A stretch of 64,000 nucleotides of DNA. It comes from Helicobacter pylori. Lineage in GTDB: Bacteria; Campylobacterota; Campylobacteria; Campylobacterales; Helicobacteraceae. The notes beneath the pieces are model-generated. The model made no database searches. It was not told the origin of the DNA and worked only from the letters and a program-made list of their open reading frames with translations. The stretch covers positions 1,543,315 to 1,607,314 of the forward strand of contig NZ_CP122954.1 in NCBI RefSeq assembly GCF_030323545.1. The letters are read 5' to 3'. Below, one piece after another: positions 53,159 through 63,312 of this stretch. Made by a program: the position numbers and the translations under genes. Within the stretch, counting starts at the first letter, position 1. Each line of letters starts with the position of its first letter.

Positions 53159-56133
53159 TAATGATACTCCTCTATGTGTTTGGCTAAATTAAAGACATTT
53201 TCTAACAAACCCTCATCGTTTATGATTTTTCTTAAAGCGATTTTAAGGTTTTTTTCTTTTTGATTATGCCCCACCCAACCATCTTTTTTATTACCCCTTA
53301 TGCATGCGTCTATTTCTAGGGATAAGGCTTCATTTTCATCTAAATTATCATAGAGGGTTTTTAAAGCGTTAGTGTTGATCTTTTTAGGGTAATTTCTATC
53401 TTCTTTATCAATAACTTTTTTGGCTAAGTCGTGGATTTGTTGCAAGTATTCTAAATAGGTTAATTTCTTTTCTCTAAACTGGAGAATCAAATCGTTTAAA
53501 AGCGAAGATAATTTTTCGTAATACTTAGGATCGCTCGCTTCTTTTTCTATAATGCGTTTTTTGGTGTTGTTAGCGATGCTTTCTGCCATAGAGCTTTCAT
53601 TTTTAAACGCTTGAGACAGCGCCTTATTAAAATCATCAATATCCATTTGGGCTAAAACTTCGCACAGCCCTTGATCTTCTATTTGGAATAACACCTCGCT
53701 ATCCGTGGTTTTAATGTAAGCGTCTAAAATCCGGCGCATCTCTTCGCTATAGCTTTTTAAATCCACGCTATCCCCACTACTCAAGCCAACCGCTTTTTGT
53801 AAATGCCTGTAAAATTCCGCTTCTTGTTTGATTTGTTGCGTTTCTTCTTTAGAATAAATGGGCTTTTCTAAGTTGTTCAATTCCACAAACATTCTTAAAA
53901 ATGCGCCAACAAGCTGGTAAAACAACCACCTTTTTTGAGCGTTTTTTTCTAAATCGTTCCCACAAAAATAAGCGATATAATCCTCTTCATCTTTTGGCTC
54001 TTTCACGCTTTCACAAAGCGATTTTAACTGATCTCTGGCTTCTTCTAATTTTTTCTTAATCTTTTGGGCTTTGTCAGAGATAAGCCCTTGAATGTCTTCT
54101 CTTTCATAGTTTTCAAACGCTTTATTAGTGTAATCGCTGTGCGCTTCTTGTAAGCTATCAAACAAATCCTTATAGTCTATGATACAGCCAAAATCCTTAT
54201 CTTCGCTATCTAATCTATTCACCCTGCACACCGCTTGAAAAAGCCCATGATCTTGCATTTTCTTATCCATGTATAAATAAGTGAGGCTTGGCGCATCAAA
54301 ACCGGTCAATAGCTTATCCACCACGATCAATAGTTTCATTCTAGAAGGCTCATTAATAAAACGCTCTTTAACTTTTTCTTCAAACTCTTTGATTTTATTA
54401 AGGGCTTTTTTCTCATCTTTTTCATCAAAAAAGTTTTGCAGCATTTTGCAATAAGTGCGGTATTTGTAACTCTCTTCGCTCTCATCGCTCCCGCAATCTT
54501 TCAGATCAGCGATATTGGGTTCATAGCTTGTGATCACAGCCACCTTATCCTTTAATTCTGTTTCTAAAAAGAGTTCAAAATACCGGCATGCGTTATACAC
54601 GCTTTCAGCCACCAGCATGGCATTCCCCTTTCCATTCTTTAATCTTGGGAGTTTTGCCATATCCAATACAATATCTTGCACAATACGAGCTAATCTGTCT
54701 TTAGTGGAAAAAACTTTTTGCAAATTAACCCATTTCTTTTTAAGCTCTGTTTTAGCCGCATCATTCAAGTTTTGGGTCTTTAATTCAAAATATTCGTCTA
54801 GCTTTTCAGGGCTACTGACATATTGATCCACGCTCCTGGCTTCATAATTTAAATCTAACACCACTTTATCGCTAACGGCTTCATTAAATTTATAGCAATG
54901 GATATAATCCCCAAACACTTCCTGGCTTGTCTTTTTATCTTGTTTCAACAAAGGCGTGCCGCTAAAGGCGATAAAAATCGCATTAGGGAGCAGGCTTTTC
55001 ATGGCGTTGTGCAATTTGCCGCTTTGGGTTCTGTGGCATTCATCCACTAAAACAATCCATTCCTTTAAAACAGGTTGCTTTTTTAAATCTTCTAAATCGT
55101 TGTCATCAAATTTATGCACAAGCGATCCGACCAAAGATTCCTTATTTTCAAACAGCACGCTCAATAAATCCTTCTTGCTGTCGGCGCGATAAATGGTCTC
55201 GCCTATTCCTTCAAACACGCCTTGAATTTGAGCGTCTAATTCCCTCCTGTCTGTAACGATTAAAATCCTTGCTTGTTTTCTATTCCTTATTAGCCATCGA
55301 GCAAGCCACACCATAGTAAGACTCTTACCGCTGCCTTGCGTGTGCCAGATAATCCCCCCTTCTTTTCTTTTGATAAATTCTTGCGTTTTTTTAATTGCAA
55401 AATATTGGTGGAACCTGGCGCATTTCTTTTGCCCCTTATCAAAAATCAAAAAATCATGGATAAATTCTAAAAACCTTTCTTTTTTTAAAAAGCGTTCAAT
55501 CGTCTCAAACAAATTTTTTAAAACGCCCTCTTCTTTCCAAGAAAGGTAGTATTTTTCTTCAGTCTCTATGACGCCATATTTTAGCCCTTGACTTTCATTG
55601 CCCGCCATAACCAATTGGATCGTTTTAAAAAAATCTCTAATAAACTCTTTCTTTTGGTTGTCTAAATTTTGCCTGATACCGCTTTCTACGCTCACGCTGG
55701 ATTTTTTCAATTCTAGCACCCCTAAAGCGATCCCATTAACATAAAGCACTATGTCCGGTCGCTTCATGTTTGGCCCTTTAACGCTCACTTCTTCAGCCAC
55801 GCTAAATTCATTCTTAGAAATGTCTTTCCAATCAATGAGATAAGTCGTTTGAGTGTTTTCATTCTGGCTTATTTTAGTTTTCACGCCATAAATTAAAAGC
55901 TCGTAAAATTCTTGATTCGCTTCGTATAAATCGTTTTTTAAAGCTTTATGGATTTTCTGCTCAATTTTATGCCACCTTTCATCATTGATTTTTTGATTTT
56001 TAATTAACCATGCTTTCAAGCTTTCTTTATTGATGTTTTCATTATCGCTCTTTATTAAATCCCCTAAATACACATAGCCCATGCTTTTAAAAGTTTCTAT
56101 GACTTGTTTTTGAACTTCTTTTTCTGTTTTCAT
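53158..56133 (-). CDS. hsdR: type I restriction enzyme, HsdR motor/nuclease subunit
   Basis: A 991-residue HsdR. The N-terminal nuclease domain has the PD-(D/E)XK form (KRPDIVLYVNGIALGVLELK, about residues 124-143). The SF2 motor has Walker A THTQGSGKSLTM (as IWHTQGSGKSLTM) and DEAD-type box DECHRTQ. The C-terminal helical region docks on the methylase. It is intact, but its action needs the HsdM2-HsdS core, and hsdM here is frameshifted. Start ATG 56133 follows a promoter whose -10 overlaps that of hsdM. Confidence 0.93.
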   Translation of the reverse strand: MKTEKEVQKQVIETFKSMGYVYLGDLIKSDNENINKESLKAWLIKNQKINDERWHKIEQKIHKALKNDLYEANQEFYELLIYGVKTKISQNENTQTTYLIDWKDISKNEFSVAEEVSVKGPNMKRPDIVLYVNGIALGVLELKKSSVSVESGIRQNLDNQKKEFIRDFFKTIQLVMAGNESQGLKYGVIETEEKYYLSWKEEGVLKNLFETIERFLKKERFLEFIHDFLIFDKGQKKCARFHQYFAIKKTQEFIKRKEGGIIWHTQGSGKSLTMVWLARWLIRNRKQARILIVTDRRELDAQIQGVFEGIGETIYRADSKKDLLSVLFENKESLVGSLVHKFDDNDLEDLKKQPVLKEWIVLVDECHRTQSGKLHNAMKSLLPNAIFIAFSGTPLLKQDKKTSQEVFGDYIHCYKFNEAVSDKVVLDLNYEARSVDQYVSSPEKLDEYFELKTQNLNDAAKTELKKKWVNLQKVFSTKDRLARIVQDIVLDMAKLPRLKNGKGNAMLVAESVYNACRYFELFLETELKDKVAVITSYEPNIADLKDCGSDESEESYKYRTYCKMLQNFFDEKDEKKALNKIKEFEEKVKERFINEPSRMKLLIVVDKLLTGFDAPSLTYLYMDKKMQDHGLFQAVCRVNRLDSEDKDFGCIIDYKDLFDSLQEAHSDYTNKAFENYEREDIQGLISDKAQKIKKKLEEARDQLKSLCESVKEPKDEEDYIAYFCGNDLEKNAQKRWLFYQLVGAFLRMFVELNNLEKPIYSKEETQQIKQEAEFYRHLQKAVGLSSGDSVDLKSYSEEMRRILDAYIKTTDSEVLFQIEDQGLCEVLAQMDIDDFNKALSQAFKNESSMAESIANNTKKRIIEKEASDPKYYEKLSSLLNDLILQFREKKLTYLEYLQQIHDLAKKVIDKEDRNYPKKINTNALKTLYDNLDENEALSLEIDACIRGNKKDGWVGHNQKEKNLKIALRKIINDEGLLENVFNLAKHIEEYH

Positions 56134-56170
56134 TATTATAAACCCTTAAGAACGCTTTTTACCGCTTTAT

Positions 56171-56178
56171 ATTATAAT
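56171..56178. promoter_or_regulatory. overlapping divergent -10 boxes for hsdR and hsdM
   Basis: ATTATAAT contains TATAAT on the plus strand (56173-56178, toward hsdM at 56205) and TATAAT on the minus strand (56176-56171, toward hsdR at 56133). The two promoters would compete for one polymerase binding site. Confidence 0.5.
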
Positions 56179-56204
56179 CCTAAAAACAAAATAGGGCGGT
56201 TAAA

Positions 56205-58672
56205 ATGGCGATCAAAAAAAGCGAATTGTATAGCTCTTTATGGGCTGGAGCGGATAGTTTAAGGGGCGGAATGGATGCGAGCGAGTATAAAAACTATGTT
56301 TTGAACCTGCTTTTTTTAAAATACATCAGCGATAAAGCCAGAAATGATGCTAAAAACCATATTGAGAGCGCCATAGAAGTGCCACAAGGGTGCTTTTATG
56401 AAGACATTCTCGCTTTAGAGGGCGATAAGGAAATAGGCGACAAACTCAATAAAATCATCGCAGAGATCGCAAAGAAAAACCAATTAGAAGGCGCGATTGA
56501 CAGCGTGGATTTTAACGATAACACTAAGCTTGGAGATGGTAAAGCGATGATAGACACCCTTTCTAATCTGGTTAAAATCTTTGCTGATTTGAGTTTGGGC
56601 GCGCATGGGGCTTTAGACGATGATTTACTGGGCGATGCATACGAATATTTAATGCGCCACTTTGCCAGCGAGTCCGGTAAATCCAAAGGGCAGTTTTACA
56701 CCCCTAGCGAAGTTTCGCTTTTATTATCCCTTTTGCTTGGCATTGATGAAAACACCAAACAGGATAAAAGCATCTATGACCCCACTTGCGGGAGCGGTTC
56801 GTTATTGTTAAAAGCTTCTAGCTTGGCTGGCGAAAAAGGCTTAACTATCTATGGCCAAGAAAAAGACATTTCCACCACAGCCCTTTGTAAAATGAATATG
56901 ATTTTACATAATAGTGCTGATGCTGAGATTGCTAAAGGGGGTTCTAGCACCCTTTCTAACCCCCTTTTTATTAATGAAAAAAATGGCATGCTGAAAACCT
57001 TTGATTATGTCGTGGCTAACCCTCCCTTTAGCTTGAAAACTGGACTGACGGGCTAAGCATAGACTATAAAAGCAAGCAAGTTATTAATGATCGTTTCAAT
57101 CGTTTTGAAGACGGCACGCCCCCTGAAAAAAATGGCGATTTTGCTTTTTTGCTCCACATCATCAAATCCTTAAAAGACACAGGCAAAGGGGCGGTGATTT
57201 TACCCCATGGGGTGCTATTTAGGGGGAATGCTGAGGGCGCAATCAGAAAAAATCTTTTACTAAAAGGCTATATTAAAGGCGTGATAGGCCTAGCCCCTAA
57301 CCTTTTTTATGGCACTTCCATTCCTGCATGCGTGGTTGTTTTAGACAAAGAAAACGCGCACGCCAGAAAGGGCGTTTTTATGATTGATGCGAGCAAGGAT
57401 TTTAAAAAAGACGGCAATAAAAACCGCTTGAGAGAGCAAGATGTCCAAAAAATGATAGACACTTTTAACGCTTTAAAAGAAATCCCTTATTATTCCAAAA
57501 TGGTGAGCCTAGAAGAAATTAGCGCTAACGGCTATAACTTGAATATCGCGCGCTACATCGCCGCCCAACAAGAAACAGAAAAAGACTTGTTCGCTTTAAT
57601 CAACAGCCACAAAGCGAGTTATTTGCCCAAAAACGAAATAAAAGCCTACGCCCCTTATTTTCAAGTGTTTAAAGATCTTAAAAACACGCTTTTTAAAAAG
57701 AGCGATAAAGAGGGTTATTACGCTTTAAAAACAGAATGCGAAAACATTAAAGATTACATCACTCAAAGCTCAGAATACCAAACCTTCCACGCTTCTGTTT
57801 TAAGCGCTTTTGACCGGTTGGAACTATTGACAACTTTTAATGATTTAGAGCCAGGTTTTAACCCAAAAACCCTCATAGAGAGCGTTTGTTCAAAAGTTTT
57901 AAAAGAATTTGAAAAAGTGGAAATTTTAGACAAATACGGCGTGTATCAGCTCTTCAAAGATTACTACAACGAAGTCTTGCAAGACGATTGGTTCCTTCTT
58001 TCATTCAATGGCTTTATAAGCGCTAAAGAATTAAGGAAATTAACCCCCCTAAAAGACAAAAACAAAAAAGCCAATTATTTGGAGGAGCCGGATTTTATCA
58101 TTCAAAAAACCTACTATAAAAGCGATCTGATCCCTAAAAACCTGATCAAACAACGCTTTTTTGAAAAAGAAGCGAAAGAATTAGAAGAATTAGAAAACGC
58201 CCTCAATGAAAAAGAGGCCCTTTTAGATGAATTTATAGAAGAGCATTCTAACGAAGAGGGGCTTTTTTATGAGTTGAAAATCAATGAAAGCGTTTTGAAA
58301 AGAGAGCTAAAAAACGCCACCGATTTAGAAGATAAAAAAACCCTAAAAACCGCTTTAGAATTGCTAGAAGCCAAAAACATGGTGCTAAAAACGAAAAATA
58401 AAGCCTATGAGGAGCTGGAATTAAAAGCGTTCCACCAATATAAAAACTTGAAATTAAATGAAATTAAGGATCTCATCATCAAAGACAAATGGCTTAACAG
58501 CTTGAAAACCGCCCTAGAAAACAAAATTGTTAAACGCACCAACGCTTTCACTAGCGCCCTTGATGAAATCGTTTCAAACTACTCTAACAGCTTGTTAGAA
58601 TTAGACAAAGAAGTCAAAGAGAGCGAGTCAAAAGTTTTAGAACATTTGAAAGATTTGGGGTTAATGGGGTGA
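56205..58672 (+). pseudogene. hsdM: type I methyltransferase HsdM, frameshifted
   Basis: Two pieces make one HsdM. The N-terminal 283 residues (from MAIKKSELY) include SAM motif I (DPTCGSGS) and the catalytic NPPF (codons 57018-57029). The frame is lost at about 57041, where ACTGGAC stands in place of the expected ACTTGGACT. With one extra T the protein continues KTWTDGLSIDYKSKQV and joins the downstream frame (to 58672), which holds the C-terminal helical part. Only one base is missing and no long homopolymer is present, so this is a simple mutation or a sequencing error. As written the methylase is inactive and so is the whole type I enzyme. Confidence 0.85.
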
Positions 58673-58679
58673 TAAACGC

Positions 58680-59927
58680 ATGGACGCATTAATGCTGCCC
58701 TTACCAAAGGATTGGGAAGCGGTAAAAGTAGAAGATATTTTTGAAATCATCACGGATTTTTCAGCTGCTGGATCCTTTGCACAACAAAGTCAAATGGTTC
58801 AATACACAAACGATAGAACAAATTATGCACAACTAATACGAACAACCGAATTAAAAAATGGTTTTAACAATACAAATGCTATTTATATCAACAAAGAGGC
58901 GTTTGAATTTCTGTGGCGTGTTAATCTTAACAGCGATGCAATTATATTGCCAAATATAGGAATAAATTGTGGAGAAATTTATTATGTGGATATTAAAAAA
59001 TTAATTCATAAACATAACGCATTGGCACCAAATGCCATTTTGATAAGAACAAAGAAAGCCAACCTAAAATTTTTATTTTATGCTTTTTTAGATACATGGT
59101 TTCAAAAACAATTAATAAACATTATAACCTCATCAGTACAACCAAAATTCACTAAAACTGACTTAAGAGACTTACTAATCCCCCTACCCCCTCTAAACGA
59201 ACAAATCGCTATCGCTAACATTTTAAGCGATGTGGATCGTTATCTTTATAATTTAGACGCCCTCATTCTTAAAAAAGAGAGCGTTAAAAAAGCTTTAAGC
59301 TTTGAACTATTGAGCCAAAGAAAACGCTTGAAAGGCTTCAATCAAGCTTGGCAACGAGTGAGACTTGGGGATATATGTGAATTTGGCAACGGAGGAGCTT
59401 ATGAAACCCTAATAGTAGAAAATGGAGATTTTAAACTAATAAGCTTAAATAGTGTTGATATTGATGGCAATTTAAAAAATACAATGAAACGAGTTAATTT
59501 TTATGATAATTCATTAAAACAAGGTGATATAGTCATGGTTTTAAGCGATGTTGCTCATGGGGATTTTTTAGGACTTTGTGCAGTTATTCCTAGTAATGAT
59601 TATGTGTTAAATCAACGCATGGGAAGACTTAGAATAAGGAATGATTGCATCAACATTTTATTTTTAAGATTGTATATTAATGCAAATCAAAAATATTTCA
59701 AAATGCAAGGTCAAGGTAGTTCGCAATTGAATTTATCCAAAAAAGCCATTGAAGATTTTGAAATCCTTTTACCCCCTCTAAACGAACAAATCGCTATCGC
59801 TAACATTTTAAGCGGTTTGGATAATGAGATCACAAGCCTTAAAAACAAAAAACGCCAATTTGACAACATCAAAAAAGCTTTAAACCACGATTTAATGAGC
59901 GCTAAAATCAGGGTTTTAAAAAAATAA
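58680..59927 (+). CDS. hsdS: type I restriction specificity subunit HsdS
   Basis: A 415-residue HsdS with two target-recognition domains (about residues 10-160 and 225-360), each followed by a conserved helical spacer. The spacers share the repeated segment PPLNEQIAIANILS (at about 162-175 and 362-375), which is the internal repeat used for domain shuffling. The second spacer ends the protein. It lies 7 bp after the hsdM stop. The recognition sequence cannot be read from the protein. Confidence 0.9.
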   Translation: MDALMLPLPKDWEAVKVEDIFEIITDFSAAGSFAQQSQMVQYTNDRTNYAQLIRTTELKNGFNNTNAIYINKEAFEFLWRVNLNSDAIILPNIGINCGEIYYVDIKKLIHKHNALAPNAILIRTKKANLKFLFYAFLDTWFQKQLINIITSSVQPKFTKTDLRDLLIPLPPLNEQIAIANILSDVDRYLYNLDALILKKESVKKALSFELLSQRKRLKGFNQAWQRVRLGDICEFGNGGAYETLIVENGDFKLISLNSVDIDGNLKNTMKRVNFYDNSLKQGDIVMVLSDVAHGDFLGLCAVIPSNDYVLNQRMGRLRIRNDCINILFLRLYINANQKYFKMQGQGSSQLNLSKKAIEDFEILLPPLNEQIAIANILSGLDNEITSLKNKKRQFDNIKKALNHDLMSAKIRVLKK

Positions 59928-59987
59928 GTTTTATAACAAAATGACCAACGCCCCAAAAGTCAAGGACAAACCCGCTTATAAAGGAAA

Positions 59988-60011
59988 CCCCTAAGCTTTT
60001 AAACTTAGGGG
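59988..60011 (-). terminator. hairpin downstream of aapA copy 1
   Basis: CCCCTAAG (59988-59995) and CTTAGGGG (60004-60011) form an 8-bp stem with an 8-nt loop, 16 bp past the toxin stop. On the aapA strand TTT follows the stem. In this family the 3' end also folds onto the ribosome site, so it may serve both as terminator and as a lock. Copy 2 has the same structure with minor changes. Confidence 0.6.
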
Positions 60012-60027
60012 AACGCTCTTGAAAAAA

Positions 60028-60120
60028 TCAGCGTTTCACAGAAACGATCACTTTAAGCCCCAAAAAAGCAAACTCAAAGTATAATGTTTTCCAAGAGCGT
60101 TTGTTATGTGGCTTTGACAT
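60028..60120 (-). CDS. aapA: AapA-type I toxin, copy 1 (30 residues)
   Basis: A 30-residue peptide (starting [14 protein letters not shown], ending LKVIVSVKR) matching the AapA family of small membrane toxins of H. pylori, which collapse the membrane potential and drive coccoid conversion. It has a basic, aromatic N-part and a hydrophobic amphipathic C-half. A plausible promoter (TG + TAAAAT, 60182-60177) is upstream and a hairpin (59988-60011) downstream. Expression is blocked in the family by the IsoA antisense RNA and by mRNA folding. Confidence 0.85.
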   Translation of the reverse strand: MSKPHNKRSWKTLYFEFAFLGLKVIVSVKR

Positions 60121-60172
60121 AACATGCTCCTTTTAAGGTGATTTGCCCCATAAGGCCACTTATGGGGCGTGA
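60092..60172 (+). ncRNA. isoA: IsoA antisense RNA, copy 1
   Basis: TATAAT on the plus strand (60080-60085) sits inside the toxin frame and would start an RNA near 60092 running across the aapA ribosome site. A perfect stem (GCCCCATAAG 60145-60154, CTTATGGGGC 60159-60168) would end it, giving about 80 nt. This agrees with known IsoA antitoxin RNAs. Ends are estimated. Confidence 0.7.
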
Positions 60173-60338
60173 TGAGATTTTACAACAAACCCCCTTAAAA
60201 CTTTTAATTTTACAAACGCTAAAAACAAGATTAAAAAATTGAAAAGATAAAAAATAAAACGCCCCAAAAGTCAAGGACAAACCCACTTTACAAGGAAACT
60301 CCCTAAGCTTAAAAGCTTAAGGGAACGCTCTTAGAAAA

Positions 60339-60431
60339 TCAGCGTTTCACAGAAACGATCACTTTAAGCCCCAAAAAAGCAAACTCAAAGTATAATGTTT
60401 TCCAAGAGCGTTTGCCACTTTTGCGTTTCAT
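60339..60431 (-). CDS. aapA: AapA-type I toxin, copy 2 (30 residues)
   Basis: A 30-residue AapA peptide (starting [14 protein letters not shown], ending LKVIVSVKR). Residues 7-30 are identical to copy 1; only the first six differ. The N-terminal KRKSGKRSW form is close to published AapA3-type peptides (from memory). Its upstream -10 candidate is degenerate (TAGGAT), so it may be weakly expressed or rely on read-through. Confidence 0.83.
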   Translation of the reverse strand: MKRKSGKRSWKTLYFEFAFLGLKVIVSVKR

Positions 60432-60483
60432 GGCATGCTCCTTACAATGTTGGTCTGCCCCATAATGCAACTATGGGGCGTGA
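60403..60483 (+). ncRNA. isoA: IsoA antisense RNA, copy 2
   Basis: TATAAT at 60391-60396 on the plus strand would start an RNA near 60403 covering the second aapA ribosome site. A stem (GCCCCATA 60457-60464, TATGGGGC 60472-60479) would end it. The promoter is identical to that of copy 1, so cross-silencing between the two units is possible. Ends are estimated. Confidence 0.68.
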
Positions 60484-60583
60484 TGAAATCCTACAACAAA
60501 CCCCCTTAAAATCTCATCTAATCAAAAACAAGGCGTTTTTAAAACATTAAAGAACTAACGTTATTGAGTGGTATTTTTTAAAT

Positions 60584-61210
60584 CTAGTGCTTCAAGCAAT
60601 CTTCAAACAAATATTGATGCTCGCAAGGTAAAGCGTCAAATAAGGCTTTGGCTAAATCTTGCATTTCTTTTAAGGCTTTATTACTGCTTCTTAAGGTCAA
60701 TAAATTTTGCAAGCTCCTAGCGTTAATGCTATACGCTAAATGCGTTTTATAGCTCTCCGGCATGGCGTATTTGGCTAAATCGTTTTTAATGTTATGCTCG
60801 CTCAATAAAACCCTGAGATTTTCCAAAGCTAAAACGCTCATTGCATTCACTTTTTCATTATCCACAAACACTAAAAACTCTTTGGCTCTCGCTAAATTCG
60901 TTTCATTAAGGGGTAAAAAGCTCTCCACTTCTTTCAATTCCCTTAAAGTGTAGCGGCTTGATTTCACGCTCAAGCTCGCTATTCTATGCCGGCTCAATTC
61001 TTGCAACGCTCCCCTGCTCAAACCCTTGATTTCAAAATTGTAATAAAGATGCTCTAAAGTGGAAGAATGCCTGAAAATATTCCCCACCCTATGGATCAAA
61101 TCCTTATCCTTACAGCCTCCGCCATCGCTGTATTCAAAGCTCTGCCAGCAAGTGCGGATCGCTTGGCTCGCAATGTCTAAAGGGGTATAGTGCTTACAAA
61201 TCACTTCCAT
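60584..61210 (-). CDS. thyX: flavin-dependent thymidylate synthase ThyX
   Basis: A 208-residue FAD-dependent enzyme making dTMP from dUMP with methylene-tetrahydrofolate. The ThyX signature is RHRIASLSVKSSRY (RHRx7S pattern, about residues 75-88), and the C-terminal substrate region LRSSNKALKEMQ is normal. It lies 21 bp after glmS on the same strand and reads away from the origin. It corresponds to HP1533, with ThyA absent from the genus. Confidence 0.95.
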   Translation of the reverse strand: MEVICKHYTPLDIASQAIRTCWQSFEYSDGGGCKDKDLIHRVGNIFRHSSTLEHLYYNFEIKGLSRGALQELSRHRIASLSVKSSRYTLRELKEVESFLPLNETNLARAKEFLVFVDNEKVNAMSVLALENLRVLLSEHNIKNDLAKYAMPESYKTHLAYSINARSLQNLLTLRSSNKALKEMQDLAKALFDALPCEHQYLFEDCLKH

Positions 61211-61231
61211 TATTTGACTCCTAATCGCTTT

Positions 61232-63025
61232 TTATTCCACGGTAACGCTTTTAGCTAAGTTTCTTGGGTGATCCACATCATGATTTAGGCGCATAGCGAT
61301 TTCTAAGGCTAAAAGCTGCACCGCTAAATTCATGCGGAAAAATTCTTCCATGTAGCTTTCGCTCTCTTCTAATTGGATAAAATCATCAGCGATCTCTAAA
61401 ATTTCAGAGCTTAACACGCAAATCGTAGAATCCCTAGCGCTCAATTCTTCAATATTGCTTTTGGTTTTATCAAATAACAAGTGCTTAGACAATAGAGCAA
61501 TGGTAAAAAGATTAGAATCCACTAACGCAATAGGCCCATGTTTCATCTCCGCGCTTGCATACCCCTCAGCGTGCAAGTAGCTGATTTCTTTAAGTTTTAA
61601 CGCTCCTTCTAAAGCGAGCGGGTAAAACACATCGCGCCCGATATAAAAAAAGCCATGCCCATGCAAGTAGCGTTTGGATAGGCGCTTGATTTTTTCATGC
61701 AATTTAGGCTCTACTTTCATCGCATTCACGCTATTGAGCATGTTTTTAGCCTGGATTCTTTCTTCTTCTTTAGAGATGGTCCCTAGCTGTTTGCCTATAT
61801 ACACGCTCAAAAGCCATAAAAGCATCACTTGCGAAGAAAACGCCTTAGTGGATGCCACGCTCCGCTCCACCCCGGCTCTAATCAAAAGCGTGTGATCGCT
61901 GATGCGGCTCATCATGCTAAAGGGAGCGTTACACAAGCTAATGGTTTTAAGCCCTTGGGCTTTGGCTAATTTTAACGCCTCTAAAGTGTCAGCGGTTTCG
62001 CCGCTTTGAGAAATCGCTATAAAAAGCTCGTTAGGGTTGCTTTTAAAATGGGCGTAGCGGTATTCGCTCGCTAAAATGGCCCTCGCTCTTATTTTGGCTA
62101 ATCTTTCAAACAGATACACGCTCGCCAAGCTCGCATGGTAACTGCTCCCGCAAGAACACAGCGTGATTTCATTCACATTCTCTAAAAATTTAGGATCGAT
62201 CTCGCAATACACATTCAAGGCTTCCAAGCGCCCCTCTAAACACTCTAACAAACTGCTGTGCTGCTCATAAATCTCTTTTTCTAAATAATTCCTAAAATCC
62301 CCTTTAGAATAATCTTTATTCTCAAAAGCGTAATCTTTCATGTTTTCAATATTGTTTAAATCTTTAAAATTTTCTAAAGAAATCCGCCCCACGCTGTTTT
62401 CTTCTAAAATGACAAATTGATCCACTTTAGGGGCTAGCACGCTCAAACTGGACGCAAAAAACACCCCCTCTTTGCCCTTACCCACGATTAAAGGCGAAGA
62501 AGATTTAGCGTAAAAGAGGCTCTCTTTAGCCCTTTTATGGAGCATTAAAATCGCATAACTCCCTTTTAAAAGGCTGATGCTCTTTTCAAAAGCTTTCAAC
62601 AAATCGCTCTCGCTTTTAAGCGTTTCTTCTAATAAATGCGCAATGACTTCCGTGTCCGTTTGGCTCAAAAACGCATGCCCTTTATTTTCCAATTCTTTTT
62701 TCAAGCTCGCGTAATTTTCAATGATGCCATTATGCACTAAGGCTAAATTTTCTGTAAAATGCGGGTGGGCATTCGCGCTGCTTGGCTTGCCATGCGTGGC
62801 CCATCTGGTGTGAGCGATACTCACGCCAAAATCCAAAAACTCTTTATTTTTAAGCTCTGATTTAAGGTTTTCTAATTTCCCTTGAGTTTTAAACACTTCC
62901 AAACAATCATTACTCAATACGGCTAAACCCGCGCTGTCATAGCCTCTGTATTCTAATTCCTTTAAGCCCTCTAAAAGAACGGATTTTTTCTCGCTATCCC
63001 CTATATAACCTACAATCCCGCACAT
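61232..63025 (-). CDS. glmS: glucosamine-6-phosphate synthase
   Basis: A 597-residue amidotransferase producing glucosamine 6-phosphate for cell-wall and LPS synthesis. Cys2 of [10 protein letters not shown] is the glutaminase nucleophile. Two sugar-isomerase (SIS) domains follow ([10 protein letters not shown] and [13 protein letters not shown]; then [14 protein letters not shown]), and the protein ends AKSVTVE as usual. The next gene upstream stops 1 bp before the ATG. No ribozyme-like leader is seen. Confidence 0.96.
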   Translation of the reverse strand: MCGIVGYIGDSEKKSVLLEGLKELEYRGYDSAGLAVLSNDCLEVFKTQGKLENLKSELKNKEFLDFGVSIAHTRWATHGKPSSANAHPHFTENLALVHNGIIENYASLKKELENKGHAFLSQTDTEVIAHLLEETLKSESDLLKAFEKSISLLKGSYAILMLHKRAKESLFYAKSSSPLIVGKGKEGVFFASSLSVLAPKVDQFVILEENSVGRISLENFKDLNNIENMKDYAFENKDYSKGDFRNYLEKEIYEQHSSLLECLEGRLEALNVYCEIDPKFLENVNEITLCSCGSSYHASLASVYLFERLAKIRARAILASEYRYAHFKSNPNELFIAISQSGETADTLEALKLAKAQGLKTISLCNAPFSMMSRISDHTLLIRAGVERSVASTKAFSSQVMLLWLLSVYIGKQLGTISKEEERIQAKNMLNSVNAMKVEPKLHEKIKRLSKRYLHGHGFFYIGRDVFYPLALEGALKLKEISYLHAEGYASAEMKHGPIALVDSNLFTIALLSKHLLFDKTKSNIEELSARDSTICVLSSEILEIADDFIQLEESESYMEEFFRMNLAVQLLALEIAMRLNHDVDHPRNLAKSVTVE

Positions 63026-63265
63026 TTAAAACACCAATAACCCTTTTTTGATCTTATTTAAAGCGTTAATAAGCTCCTTCAATCGCTCCACTTCTTCGCT
63101 TAGTTGCGTAAAAAACGCTTCATTCACGCCCTTTGGCATGTCCATGCTCCCTCTTTTGATCTCAATAAAATCCCCCAAACTCAAATCCGCTAATTTTAAA
63201 AGCATTTCAATTTCATTTTGCGAATCTTCAATCTCCGCTAAAATCTTGCGTATTTTTTCAAACAT
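63026..63265 (-). CDS. small helical protein of unknown function (HP1531-like)
   Basis: A 79-residue acidic protein likely made of two or three helices (residues 1-25 and 52-78 are heptad-like). It directly abuts glmS (stop TAA at 63026) and follows the purine phosphorylase gene by 47 bp. It is conserved at this place in Helicobacter genomes. No motif points to a function. Confidence 0.7.
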   Translation of the reverse strand: MFEKIRKILAEIEDSQNEIEMLLKLADLSLGDFIEIKRGSMDMPKGVNEAFFTQLSEEVERLKELINALNKIKKGLLVF

Positions 63266-63312
63266 AATAACCGCCTTTAATTTTAGAATGCTCCATGATA
63301 GCTAAAGTATTC

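Larger units (their letters stand above)
59947..60230. repeat. tandem repeat unit 1 (aapA/isoA)
   Basis: First copy of a roughly 280-bp unit repeated at a 311-bp offset (aapA starts at 60120 and 60431). The copies are nearly identical over the toxin frame and diverge in the promoter-proximal flank. The unit contains aapA on the minus strand and an antisense promoter on the plus strand. Confidence 0.75.
60258..60541. repeat. tandem repeat unit 2 (aapA/isoA)
   Basis: Second copy of the toxin-antitoxin unit, 311 bp from the first in the same orientation, ending near the thyX 3' end. The presumed toxin -10 differs here (TAGGAT for TAAAAT), and the isoA terminator stem is shorter (8 bp). Confidence 0.75.

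Noticed and set aside
59947..60541. Repeats at 60 kb as a CRISPR or REP array
   Set aside because: Only two long copies with a coding frame and antisense promoter are present; toxin-antitoxin duplication explains them better.
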